Positions 17,739 through 26,147 of a DNA stretch of 64,000 nucleotides are shown here, piece after piece; the stretch's first letter is position 1; every line of letters starts with the position of its first letter. The stretch lies in the NCBI RefSeq assembly GCF_947487605.1, contig NZ_CANKXK010000003.1:1-64000 (forward strand). Reading direction: 5' to 3'. The notes under the pieces were generated by a model that did no database searches, was not told the origin of the DNA, and saw only the letters and a list, made by a program, of their open reading frames with translations. The translations under genes were made by a program, and so were the position numbers. The DNA is from an uncultured Algibacter sp. (lineage in GTDB: Bacteria; Bacteroidota; Bacteroidia; Flavobacteriales; Flavobacteriaceae).

Positions 17739-18562
17739 AACTTAGCTTTTTTATATTCGCCTAACACTTTAAAGCCTTCTCCCATAATCTCAATAACCGA
17801 TTTTGCTTTCTTAAAATCGTTATATGTTTCAAATGTAACGTCCACAAAAAAAGCATATTTCCATGGTGTCTCAACTATTGGTAGTGATTGAATTTTGGTA
17901 AGATTCAATTTACAATCACTCATTACATTTAAAATAGTTGCTAAACTTCCGCGTTTATGATCGGTCTCAAATTTGATTGACGCCTTGTTTATTTCATTTT
18001 CTGGAACTTCAGAATTTGTACGTTTAACTATTACAAAGCGTGTTTCATTATGCTTAATGGTTTGTATGCTGTGTGCTAAAATGGTTAATTCAAAAATTTC
18101 AGCAGCCTTAACACTTGCTATCGCTCCAATTCCTTTTAGTTGGTATTGTTGAATACGTTCCGCAACTTCGGCAGTATCTTTATCTTCAACTAATTTAATG
18201 TGAGGGTATTGCTTAAAAAACTCTTTACATTGAAGCAATGCCATTGGATGTGAATAAACCTCTTTAATATCTTCTATTTTCTGTCCAGAAAGTGCCATAA
18301 GATTATGTTGCACATCAACATAATGTTCTCCTACTACATGTAAATTATATTTATCAATTAATGCATAATTAGGTATAATGGATCCTGCAATAGAATTTTC
18401 TAAAGCCATAATCGCTGCATCACATTCTTTATCTATTAAACTTTCAACAACTCTATCAAAAGTCAAGCATTCAATAGCTGCAACATTTTTATTAAAAAAT
18501 TGTTGAGACACAATATGATGGAAAGATCCTCTTACTCCTTGTATGGCTACTGTTTTAATCAA
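17735..18562 (-). CDS. pheA: Prephenate dehydratase (TTG start)
   Basis: A 275-residue prephenate dehydratase making phenylpyruvate. The catalytic TRF is T174-R175-F176 in NETRFVIV, and a C-terminal ACT domain follows (about 193-275). In the ACT domain, the GALV/ESRP pair that binds Phe in many homologues reads GSLA (205-208) and QSLP (225-228), which may weaken or alter Phe feedback. The frame opens with TTG (LIKTVAIQG); a stop lies four codons upstream and no usable ATG is near, so TTG is the likely start. First structural gene of the operon; transcription is predicted to be attenuated by the Phe/Tyr leader just upstream. Confidence 0.94.
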   Translation of the reverse strand: MIKTVAIQGVRGSFHHIVSQQFFNKNVAAIECLTFDRVVESLIDKECDAAIMALENSIAGSIIPNYALIDKYNLHVVGEHYVDVQHNLMALSGQKIEDIKEVYSHPMALLQCKEFFKQYPHIKLVEDKDTAEVAERIQQYQLKGIGAIASVKAAEIFELTILAHSIQTIKHNETRFVIVKRTNSEVPENEINKASIKFETDHKRGSLATILNVMSDCKLNLTKIQSLPIVETPWKYAFFVDVTFETYNDFKKAKSVIEIMGEGFKVLGEYKKAKL

Positions 18563-18583
18563 AATCTTATTTCATTATTAAGA

Positions 18584-18622
18584 CCTCAATCTTCATTGAG
18601 GTAGTTCAACCAAAAGTTGAAC
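18584..18622 (-). other. Two short hairpins between the pheA terminator and the TTG start
   Basis: GTTCAAC/GTTGAAC arms at 18604-18622 and CCTCAAT/ATTGAGG arms at 18584-18601 are two perfect 7-bp stems directly in series after the attenuator terminator. No T-run follows them. They might affect RNA stability or the low-efficiency TTG initiation; the role is unknown. Confidence 0.6.
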
Positions 18623-18650
18623 AAAAAAAAGTCCCGATTTTCATCGAGAC
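18623..18650 (-). terminator. Attenuator terminator of the pheA operon
   Basis: On the minus strand GTCTCGAT (18650-18643), a GAAA tetraloop and ATCGGGAC (18638-18631) form an 8-bp stem with one G-U pair, followed by eight T (18630-18623). It lies between the leader ORF and pheA. Its 5' arm is perfectly complementary to an upstream segment inside the leader ORF, giving the alternative antiterminator. Confidence 0.88.
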
Positions 18651-18696
18651 TCATATAAAAATTTATAGTTATAAATTATACATACAAGGTCTCGAT
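18643..18696 (-). promoter_or_regulatory. Antiterminator pairing of the pheA leader
   Basis: ATCGAGAC at 18696-18689 (leader codons 21-23) is the exact complement of GTCTCGAT at 18650-18643, the 5' arm of the terminator. All eight pairs are Watson-Crick, so this alternative is at least as strong as the terminator stem. A ribosome stalled in the Phe/Tyr codons (6-17) would leave 18689-18696 free to form it; a ribosome reaching the stop codon would cover it. Confidence 0.82.
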
Positions 18697-18756
18697 TTCT
18701 TTGCTAAAAAAGAAATAAAAGAAACTAAAATATGTATAATATACTGTTGTTGTCAT
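18676..18756 (-). CDS. pheL: Phe/Tyr-rich leader peptide of the pheA operon
   Basis: A 26-codon ORF (ATG 18756-18754, TAA 18678-18676), too short for usual gene calling. Eleven of 26 residues are Phe or Tyr: Tyr at 6, 7, 9, 14, 25 and Phe at 10, 12, 13, 15, 16, 17, so codons 6-17 contain ten aromatic codons. It is followed by an intrinsic terminator and overlaps the antiterminator arm. The operon downstream makes Phe and Tyr, exactly the residues enriched. By analogy to pheL/trpL leaders it acts as a sensor of charged tRNA-Phe and tRNA-Tyr, not as a functional protein. Confidence 0.88.
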   Translation of the reverse strand: MTTTVYYTYFSFFYFFFSKEIETLYV

Positions 18757-18848
18757 AATTACGTGGCTAAAGTAAATAATATTTTTAGAAATCAAAATTG
18801 TTAAAAACATTTTTTTTTGTTTTCATAAAAGTTTTAAAGATTTTACAG

Positions 18849-18856
18849 CAAATATA
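18849..18856 (-). promoter_or_regulatory. pheL: Candidate -7 box of the pheA leader promoter
   Basis: TATATTTG on the minus strand is a perfect TAnnTTTG. A TTG at 18876-18874 lies 17 bases upstream as a possible -33 part. The transcript would have an untranslated stretch of about 85 bases before the leader ATG. Prediction only. Confidence 0.4.
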
Positions 18857-18877
18857 ACATTGCATTATATAATCAAT

Positions 18878-18885
18878 TATTTTTG
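18878..18885 (+). promoter_or_regulatory. gldA: Candidate -7 box of the gldA promoter
   Basis: TATTTTTG is a perfect TAnnTTTG, 17 bases before the gldA ATG. The upstream TTG (18860-18862) is 15 bases away, shorter than ideal. It is divergent from the candidate pheA promoter with only about 20 bases between. Confidence 0.35.
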
Positions 18886-18902
18886 AACAAATAATTTTAA
18901 TT

Positions 18903-19799
18903 ATGTCTATTGAAGTCATTGGCGTTTCTAAACTTTACGGAAATCAAAAAGCCCTAAATAAAATCTCATTCAAAGTAAATAAACCAGAAATTGTTGGTTT
19001 TTTAGGACCGAACGGTGCTGGGAAATCTACCATGATGAAAATATTAACAACCTTTATTAATGCTAACGAAGGATTGGCTAAAGTGAATGGGTTTGACGTA
19101 ATTAAAAACACCAAACAAGTACAACAAAGTGTTGGTTATTTACCAGAGCACAACCCCCTCTATTTAGAAATGTATGTGAAGGAATATTTAGAGTTTAACG
19201 CAAGTATTTATAAAGTAAATAAAGCACGTATTAATGAAGTAATTGAACAAACTGGTTTAACACCAGAATCTCATAAAAAAATAGAACAACTATCCAAAGG
19301 GTTTCGTCAACGTGTTGGATTAGCAAATGCCCTATTACATAATCCCGATGTTTTAATTCTCGATGAACCCACAACAGGTCTAGACCCAAATCAATTAGTT
19401 GATATTAGAAACCTTATTAAGTCTATTGGAAAAACTAAAACAATTTTTTTATCAACCCATATTATGCAGGAAGTAGAAGCTATGTGCGATCGGGTTATCA
19501 TAATTAATAAAGGTGAAATTGTTGCAGATAAAAAATTGCAAGATTTACGTAATGAAAAAGAACAAATAGTTATTGTCGAATTTGATTACCGTGTAGAAGA
19601 TGCTTTTTTATTGAAGCTTCCAAAAGTTAGCAACGTTGTAAATACACATGATTTTGTTTACGAAATAACTTTTAAAACCGCAGAAGATATGCGCTCTTAT
19701 GTTTTTGATTTTGCTCATGATAATCAGCTTAAAATCCTTCAGCTTAATCAAAAAAACGCAAGTTTAGAATCTCTCTTTAGAGATTTAACTTCCAAATAA
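18903..19799 (+). CDS. gldA: Gliding-motility ABC transporter ATPase GldA
   Basis: A 298-residue ABC ATPase: Walker A GPNGAGKST (about 37-45), signature LSKGFRQRVGLA, Walker B VLILDEPTTGLDP and the H-loop STHIMQEV. The C-terminal ~80 residues are the accessory region of the drug/gliding ABC-2 type. The overall sequence matches GldA of gliding Flavobacteria, which works with the membrane partners GldF and GldG in motility; those are not in this window. An ordinary ABC-2 exporter ATPase is the alternative. The promoter region is shared with the divergent pheA operon. Confidence 0.85.
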   Translation: MSIEVIGVSKLYGNQKALNKISFKVNKPEIVGFLGPNGAGKSTMMKILTTFINANEGLAKVNGFDVIKNTKQVQQSVGYLPEHNPLYLEMYVKEYLEFNASIYKVNKARINEVIEQTGLTPESHKKIEQLSKGFRQRVGLANALLHNPDVLILDEPTTGLDPNQLVDIRNLIKSIGKTKTIFLSTHIMQEVEAMCDRVIIINKGEIVADKKLQDLRNEKEQIVIVEFDYRVEDAFLLKLPKVSNVVNTHDFVYEITFKTAEDMRSYVFDFAHDNQLKILQLNQKNASLESLFRDLTSK

Positions 19800-19940
19800 T
19801 ATATTGCTCTTTTTTGTTCTACCCTTAATAATTTTTGAGGATATGATAATTATCATCTTTAACCTTGACTTGAGTTGATAATTTTGCATAAACATCAAGT
19901 AATTTAGTTTAGTTCATTTAATTAAAAAAATGCTATGAGC

Positions 19941-19948
19941 TATCTTTG
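19941..19948 (+). promoter_or_regulatory. pta: Candidate -7 box of the pta-ackA promoter
   Basis: TATCTTTG is a perfect TAnnTTTG 22 bases before the pta ATG. The expected -33 position shows only the weak CATTTAATT. Prediction only. Confidence 0.45.
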
Positions 19949-19969
19949 TAACAATAGAAATGTAATAAC

Positions 19970-22060
19970 ATGAGTAAAGGAATTTATGTTGCAACCATTG
20001 AACCAAATAGTGGAAAATCTGTTGTAGTTCTCGGCTTAATGCGTATGCTTTTAGGTAAAACTGCCAAGGTTGGATATTTTAGACCTATTATTGAAGACAC
20101 CATAGACAACGAAAAAGATAACCACATAAATACGGTCGTTTCCTATTTTGATATAAACATAGATTACAAAAACACTTATGCTTATACAAGAAATCAAGTT
20201 CTTGATTTATACAACAAAGGAAAATCTGGAGATGTTATTGACGAAATTATTAAAAAATATAAATCTCTTGAAGATCACTTTGATTTTGTTTTAGTTGAAG
20301 GTACCGATTTTTCACATGAAAATTCTAGCCTAGAATTAGATATTAACATGTTAATTTCCAAAAATTTAGGTCTTCCAGTAATTATAGTTTCTCAAGGTGA
20401 TGGAAAATCATTACCAGAAGTGGTTGACAACGTTCAATTAGCACATGATACTTTTAAAGAAGAAGTGGATGTGCTTTCTATAATGACTAACAAAATTGAT
20501 CCTAAAGATGTTACAGCATTAAAAGCTCTTTTAAAAACAAGAATACATAACGGAACAGATATAACTGTAATTCCTAAAATTAAAAGTTTAGCAAGTCCAA
20601 CTATTAAAGAGATTACAAAAAAACTTGATGGAAAGATTCTTTTTGGTGAAGACATGATTAACAACCAATCTGAAAACTTTAGTGTTGGCGCTATGCAATT
20701 ACGCAACTATCTAACACACTTAAAAGATAATGTTTTAGTGATAACCCCTGGTGATAGAGCCGATATTATTTTAGGAGCTCTTCAAGCTAATATTTCAAAA
20801 AATTATCCCAAAATATCTGGTATCATTTTAACTGGCGGATTAATTCCCGAAGATTCTATTTCAAAATTAATCGAAGGGCTTTCAAGCGTTATACCTATAA
20901 TTAGTGTTAAAAAGGGTACATTTTACGTCACAAACACCATTGGTAAAATTAAATCCAGAATTTATGCTGAAAACACCGAAAAAATTGAAACATCTATAGC
21001 CACTTTTGAAAAACACGTAGCTACAGAAAAACTTTCTGAAGATTTAATAACTTTTCAATCAGATATCTTTACCCCGAGAATGTTTCAATACAATTTATTG
21101 CAACGTGCGTTAAAAGATAAAAAGCATATAGTTTTGCCAGAAGGTTATGACGAACGCGTTCTGCGAGCAACAGCAAAGCTAATTGATGCACATGTTGTTG
21201 ATTTAACTTTAATTGGTGAAGAAGAAAAAATAAAAGAGCGTTTAGAAAAATTTGATATTTCTTTAAATACGGATGACATAAAGATTGTATCGCCTCAAAA
21301 ATCAGAGCATTATAAAGACTATGTAAACACTTTTTACGAACTAAGAAAACACAAAGGGGTGAATATAGATATGGCGCGAGATGCTATGTCTGATGTTTCA
21401 TATTTTGCAACCATGATGATTTACAAAGGGCATGCCGATGGTATGGTTTCTGGGGCACTTCACACTACTGCTCACACATTGCGCCCTGCCTTACAATTTA
21501 TAAAAACAAAGCCAGATGTAAATCTCGTTTCCTCAGTATTCTTTATGTGTTTGGAAGATCGCGTTTCTATTTTTGGAGATTGTGCTATTAACCCAAACCC
21601 CAATGCAGAACAATTAGCAGAAATTGCTATTTCATCTGCCAAAACAGCGAAAAATTTTGGAGTAGAACCTAAAGTTGCCATGTTATCTTACTCTTCTGGT
21701 GCTTCTGGAAAAGGAGAAGATGTAGATAAAGTAAGAAAAGCAACAGAAATTGCTAAGAAGCTAGTTCCAGATTTAAAAATCGAAGGCCCTATTCAATATG
21801 ATGCTGCCGTAGATATGCGTATTGGCAAAAGTAAATTACCCGATTCTGAAGTTGCAGGACAAGCTAGTGTTTTAATTTTTCCTGATTTAAATACAGGAAA
21901 CAACACTTATAAAGCTGTACAACGTGAAACGGGTGCACTTGCTATTGGACCAATGCTTCAAGGACTCAACAAACCTGTAAATGATTTAAGTCGAGGTTGT
22001 ACTGCAGACGACATATACAGCACAGTTATTATAACAGCTATTCAAGCCCAAGACCTTTAA
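19970..22060 (+). CDS. pta: Phosphate acetyltransferase
   Basis: A 696-residue long-form phosphotransacetylase interconverting acetyl-CoA and acetyl phosphate. Domain order: N-terminal P-loop dethiobiotin-synthetase-like domain (about 1-210; ATIEPNSGKSVVVLG), DRTGG domain (about 220-330; VITPGDRADIILGAL), and catalytic PTA domain (about 370-694; LPEGYDERVLRAT and the C-terminal RPVNDLSRG-type block). The long form is usually allosterically regulated through its N-terminal domains. One base separates its stop from the ackA ATG, making a classic pta-ackA operon for acetate overflow or assimilation. Confidence 0.97.
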   Translation: MSKGIYVATIEPNSGKSVVVLGLMRMLLGKTAKVGYFRPIIEDTIDNEKDNHINTVVSYFDINIDYKNTYAYTRNQVLDLYNKGKSGDVIDEIIKKYKSLEDHFDFVLVEGTDFSHENSSLELDINMLISKNLGLPVIIVSQGDGKSLPEVVDNVQLAHDTFKEEVDVLSIMTNKIDPKDVTALKALLKTRIHNGTDITVIPKIKSLASPTIKEITKKLDGKILFGEDMINNQSENFSVGAMQLRNYLTHLKDNVLVITPGDRADIILGALQANISKNYPKISGIILTGGLIPEDSISKLIEGLSSVIPIISVKKGTFYVTNTIGKIKSRIYAENTEKIETSIATFEKHVATEKLSEDLITFQSDIFTPRMFQYNLLQRALKDKKHIVLPEGYDERVLRATAKLIDAHVVDLTLIGEEEKIKERLEKFDISLNTDDIKIVSPQKSEHYKDYVNTFYELRKHKGVNIDMARDAMSDVSYFATMMIYKGHADGMVSGALHTTAHTLRPALQFIKTKPDVNLVSSVFFMCLEDRVSIFGDCAINPNPNAEQLAEIAISSAKTAKNFGVEPKVAMLSYSSGASGKGEDVDKVRKATEIAKKLVPDLKIEGPIQYDAAVDMRIGKSKLPDSEVAGQASVLIFPDLNTGNNTYKAVQRETGALAIGPMLQGLNKPVNDLSRGCTADDIYSTVIITAIQAQDL

Positions 22061-22061
22061 T

Positions 22062-23249
22062 ATGCAAATATTAGTTTTAAACTCAGGAAGTTCTTCATTA
22101 AAATTTCAACTATTTTTAATGCCAGAGGAAACTATTTTGTGTTCTGGACTAATTGAACGTATTGGATTCGAAGATTCTAAATTCACATTTAAGACAAAGG
22201 ACGAAACAATTACCGACATTACTTCAATAGCCAATCATAAAAGTGGATTAGAATTATTAGCAAACCACTTATTAGATAAAAATACTGGTATAATAAAATC
22301 TGCCAATGCTATCGATATTGTTGGACATCGTGTGGTACACGGTGGTAAACATTTTAGCAATACGACGCTAATCACACCAGAAGTAAAAGAAAAAATAAAG
22401 GCTTTATCCTCGTTAGCACCATTGCATAATCCTGCTAATTTAGAGGGGATCGAAGTAGCTGAAACTATTTTTTCAAAGGCAAAACAAGTGGCTGTTTTTG
22501 ATACCGCTTTTCACCAAACTATTCCAGAGCATGTTTATAAATATGCTATTCCAAATGAGTTCTCAGACACACATAACATAAGACTCTATGGGTTTCATGG
22601 CACAAGTCATAAATATGTGTCAGAAAAAGCTATTGACTTTTTAGGAAAACAACGTTCTAAAATAATAACCATCCACTTAGGGAACGGTTGTAGCATGACT
22701 GCCATTAGGGATGGAAAAAGCATAGACCATTCACTTGGTTTCTCACCCGTTAGTGGGTTGATTATGGGAACACGATCTGGGGACATCGATCCATCCATAA
22801 TTTTTCATTTATCTAAAAGATTCGATTATTCATTAAAAGAAATCAATACTTTACTTCAAAAGAAAAGTGGCATGCTTGGGTTAACTGGGTATAGCGATTT
22901 AAGAGACATTCAATCTCAAGCCGAAAAGGGCAACAAAGCCTGTAAATTAGCTCTAGAAATGAACGCCTATAGAATAAAAAAATACATAGGAAGCTACGCC
23001 GCCATTTTAAACGGATTGGACGCCATTGTGTTTACAGCAGGCATTGGAGAAAATTCCAGTTTAATGCGTGAATTAGTATGTGATAATTTAGATTTTTTAG
23101 GTATTGATTTAGATACTGACAAAAATAAATTACGAGCAAATACAATCAGAGCTATTAACACTGAAGATTCCAAGGTTCAAATTTTAGTGATTCCAACTAA
23201 CGAAGAGCTGGAAATTGCAAAACAATCTGTAAAACTATTCGAAAATTAA
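22062..23249 (+). CDS. ackA: Acetate kinase
   Basis: A 395-residue acetate kinase producing ATP and acetate from acetyl phosphate. Family landmarks: LNSGSSSLKFQLF at the N-terminus, RVVHGG, FDTAFHQTIP, IHLGNGCSM, and the FTAGIGENSS phosphate-binding motif. Second gene of the pta-ackA operon. Its last 15 bases overlap the end of the convergent GIN-domain lipoprotein gene, so no room is left for a separate terminator between them. Confidence 0.98.
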   Translation: MQILVLNSGSSSLKFQLFLMPEETILCSGLIERIGFEDSKFTFKTKDETITDITSIANHKSGLELLANHLLDKNTGIIKSANAIDIVGHRVVHGGKHFSNTTLITPEVKEKIKALSSLAPLHNPANLEGIEVAETIFSKAKQVAVFDTAFHQTIPEHVYKYAIPNEFSDTHNIRLYGFHGTSHKYVSEKAIDFLGKQRSKIITIHLGNGCSMTAIRDGKSIDHSLGFSPVSGLIMGTRSGDIDPSIIFHLSKRFDYSLKEINTLLQKKSGMLGLTGYSDLRDIQSQAEKGNKACKLALEMNAYRIKKYIGSYAAILNGLDAIVFTAGIGENSSLMRELVCDNLDFLGIDLDTDKNKLRANTIRAINTEDSKVQILVIPTNEELEIAKQSVKLFEN

Positions 23250-23981
23250 TTTACCTGTATAAAGCTGTTCAACTTCAATTACTGGTGGTGTGTTTTTTGA
23301 AATTAAATCTCCTGTACCTCTCAAAACACCTTTAAGTGATTGCTGCGGATTCACAATCATATCGTTACTACTTCTGTGAGATATAGTAACGTTTTGCGCT
23401 ATTAGGTTTTCGCCTTCAAAACGACTTGATCCAGAAGCAAACGTTATAAATAAACTATTGGTGTTTCCAGAAATAAAACAATTAGATAAATTATTGAAAA
23501 CAACTCTAACACTATTGTTATCAACTCGAAGATTAAAATTAGCACTTGTAAATGTATCTGGAAAATTAAAATCCTCAGATAAAATTGTTAAACTGGGATA
23601 AGTTAAAACACCATCTGAACTAATATCGTATTGCGTAGAACTTCTAATTTCTGTAATATTAGGAGAGGTTACATGTACTTTTGTAACACCATAATCACGC
23701 ACATAATTACAGGTGTTATTATCAGTAAGTATAAGTTTATTATCTTTAACTACTGCACTCACATCATTCAATAAATTATCTCCTGTTTCAATAATTACTT
23801 TTTGTTCGGCACCATCTTTAACTATTAATTCAATATCGCGATTAACTAATATTTTATCAAACAAAGCCACCGTTACTTCACTTTGAATAATGCTTCCTGT
23901 TTTCTGAAAACAATCACCTGTACTCTCGCTGTCACAAGTAAAAAGCAATAAAAACGATAAAATATAAATTAGTTTTTTCAT
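23235..23981 (-). CDS. Head GIN-domain lipoprotein (DUF2807)
   Basis: A 248-residue protein with a lipoprotein signal peptide (lipobox LLFTC, Cys16), followed by right-handed beta-helix-like repeats of about 20 residues, the pattern of the GIN (putative auto-transporter adhesin head) domain. It recurs in Bacteroidota as small cell-surface or periplasmic proteins of unknown function; the DILVNRDIELIVKDG start after the signal region is characteristic. Convergent with and overlapping ackA by 15 bases. Seven bases separate it from the upstream PagL-like gene, so the two are probably co-transcribed. Confidence 0.85.
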   Translation of the reverse strand: MKKLIYILSFLLLFTCDSESTGDCFQKTGSIIQSEVTVALFDKILVNRDIELIVKDGAEQKVIIETGDNLLNDVSAVVKDNKLILTDNNTCNYVRDYGVTKVHVTSPNITEIRSSTQYDISSDGVLTYPSLTILSEDFNFPDTFTSANFNLRVDNNSVRVVFNNLSNCFISGNTNSLFITFASGSSRFEGENLIAQNVTISHRSSNDMIVNPQQSLKGVLRGTGDLISKNTPPVIEVEQLYTGKLIFE

Positions 23982-23988
23982 CTTTTTG

Positions 23989-25086
23989 TTATAATCGCAT
24001 ACCTACACCAAATTCTACCGCCTCTGCCTTAAAAGCATGGGACTTTAAAGTTAAGGCTCCAAACCATTTTTTTCCAAAATATCTCTTTAAACCAACTCTT
24101 ACATAGGTTCGCCCTTCAAAGTCAAACGGATAATAAATATAGTACCCAAATTGGGTGATTAGCGATGTTCTATTTACAAACAATTCGTGACCAGCAATAA
24201 TACTAACCCGTTTATGGTCTTCATCTCCAGATACACTTTCTTCAGGAAAAGAGACGCTTCGATAATAGATATACTCTTTTAAAAAATTTGAAAAGAATAT
24301 ATCTGCTCCTAGTTGCAACGAACTTTTTCTATTAATTCGTTTATCCGCATAGGCTGATATCGTATAAAATGCAAACTGACCGCTTCCCACTACATCACTT
24401 TCATTTACACCCGTTCTAAATGCTAAATTGTACTTTATAGGTTCTGTAAATTTTCTATCGTTTTCATCAAGTGTATATTGATACTCTGGTTCATCTTCAT
24501 CCAGACTATAGGTAAGTCCAATATTATAAGTTATCGAATTAATACTCGTATTTGGTGCTTTCACATTCGCATTTGAGTAATGAATTAATGATAGACCAGC
24601 CTGAAATCCAAATTTATCGAACAAGCGTTCCTTCTTATAATTTAACATTATGTAAGTACTACTCATAAGTTTAGAGCCAAAAGCATTATTTCTAAAGTTA
24701 TCAACTTTATCGTAAGGATTTGTTGTTAATGCCAAACCTTGGCCAACACGCATCATTAAGTTTCTGTTAAAAAAGTAGAAGTTATAATGTGCGTACATAG
24801 AATAATTCTTCCCTAATACTTCATTTTTTAAGTTTTGATAAGCAAAAGAGAAACCATAATCAGGATAACTATAGCGCTGTTCCCATGTATTAAAACCATA
24901 GGTTTTTTTATTCCAGCTTAAAATAAAACCTTCGGGGTGTCCTTTTATTAAATGAAGAATATCATTATTATGAAGTGCTATATTACCTTTAAAATAATTA
25001 AGGTCGAAATATGATGTGTGTTCCTTTTCTTGTGAAAAGGAAATACCGAAACAAATACAAAGAAAGCAGGTTAAAAAAAACTTCAT
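23989..25086 (-). CDS. PagL-like (acyloxyacyl hydrolase family) outer-membrane barrel protein
   Basis: A 365-residue exported beta-barrel protein; signal peptide about 1-19 (FGISFSQ). It carries the PagL hallmark HYSNA at residues 169-173, where His169 and Ser171 correspond to His126 and Ser128 of Pseudomonas PagL, a lipid A 3-O-deacylase. The third catalytic residue, Glu140 of PagL, falls on Asn183 here in the aligned run PNTSINSI. A C-terminal ~150-residue extension adds more strands. It is likely to sit in the outer membrane; deacylase activity is uncertain because of the Asn. Same strand and probable operon with the downstream GIN lipoprotein. Confidence 0.78.
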   Translation of the reverse strand: MKFFLTCFLCICFGISFSQEKEHTSYFDLNYFKGNIALHNNDILHLIKGHPEGFILSWNKKTYGFNTWEQRYSYPDYGFSFAYQNLKNEVLGKNYSMYAHYNFYFFNRNLMMRVGQGLALTTNPYDKVDNFRNNAFGSKLMSSTYIMLNYKKERLFDKFGFQAGLSLIHYSNANVKAPNTSINSITYNIGLTYSLDEDEPEYQYTLDENDRKFTEPIKYNLAFRTGVNESDVVGSGQFAFYTISAYADKRINRKSSLQLGADIFFSNFLKEYIYYRSVSFPEESVSGDEDHKRVSIIAGHELFVNRTSLITQFGYYIYYPFDFEGRTYVRVGLKRYFGKKWFGALTLKSHAFKAEAVEFGVGMRL

Positions 25087-25127
25087 TTATGGGTTTAGCA
25101 TATTGTGCAAAAGTAATGCAATAATAA

Positions 25128-26084
25128 TTAAAACAATTCTGAAGCAATAGCCTTTATATTATCACTTTTCCCCATCGAGTAATAATGCAATACAGGAACA
25201 CCATAATCTAATAATTCTTTAGACTGCTTTATTCCCCATTCTATTCCAACTTGTCTTACCTCCTTATTATCTTTGCAGTTCTCTACAGCTTGAATTAATT
25301 CTTCGGGAACATCAATTTTAAATACTTGTGGTAATATTTGTAAATGGCGCTTCACTGCAATTGGTTTAATTCCTGGAATAATAGGCACATTAATTCCTGC
25401 GGCTTTGGCAGCTTCAACAAACTCAAAATATTTTTGATTATCAAAAAACATTTGGGTTACCACGTAATCTGCCCCAGCATCTACTTTTTCTTTTAATCGT
25501 TTTAAATCAGTTTGTAATGAAGGTGCCTCCATGTGTTTTTCAGGGTAACCAGCAACACCTATGCAAAAGTCTGATTTATGCTCAGACTCAACCACGTCAT
25601 GAAGATACTTACCTAAATTCAGGTTCTGAATTTGAGACACCAACTCGGTAGCATACTTATGCCCTCCTTTAGAAGCTTCAAAATATTTTTGATGACTCAT
25701 AGCATCACCACGTAACGCCATCACATTATCAATACCTAAATAATGACAATCTACCAATAAATATTCTGTTTCTTCTTTGGTAAAACCACCACACAAAACA
25801 TGCGGTACCGTATCCACATTATACTTATGCTTTATCGCAGCACAAATACCAACCGTTCCTGGACGCATACGGGTTATTTTTCTATCTAAAAGCCCCTCAC
25901 CTTTATCAATATAAATATACTGTTCTCTAGATGTTGTTACATCAATAAATGGCGGATTAAATTCCATTAAGGGATCAATATTATTATACAATTCCTGTAT
26001 ATTTCTACCTTTTTGTGGTGGTATAATTTCGAAGGAAAACAATGTTTTCCCGTTTGCCTGTTTTATATGGTCTGTTACTTTCAT
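25128..26084 (-). CDS. metF: 5,10-methylenetetrahydrofolate reductase
   Basis: A 318-residue FAD-dependent MetF, which makes 5-methyl-THF, the methyl donor for methionine synthase. Landmarks: FSFEIIPPQKG at the N-terminus (catalytic Glu), ALRGD, CIGVAGYPEKH and TQMFFDN. Last gene of the minus-strand methionine unit after metH; the intervening 190 bases contain an A repeat and a B palindrome. Its methyl product is used directly by the two MetH proteins encoded upstream. Confidence 0.97.
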   Translation of the reverse strand: MKVTDHIKQANGKTLFSFEIIPPQKGRNIQELYNNIDPLMEFNPPFIDVTTSREQYIYIDKGEGLLDRKITRMRPGTVGICAAIKHKYNVDTVPHVLCGGFTKEETEYLLVDCHYLGIDNVMALRGDAMSHQKYFEASKGGHKYATELVSQIQNLNLGKYLHDVVESEHKSDFCIGVAGYPEKHMEAPSLQTDLKRLKEKVDAGADYVVTQMFFDNQKYFEFVEAAKAAGINVPIIPGIKPIAVKRHLQILPQVFKIDVPEELIQAVENCKDNKEVRQVGIEWGIKQSKELLDYGVPVLHYYSMGKSDNIKAIASELF

Positions 26085-26147
26085 TTATATGTTCTTGTTA
26101 TTCCTGCTAAGGCAGAAATCTCATCAATATTAATTTTATTTTTATTT

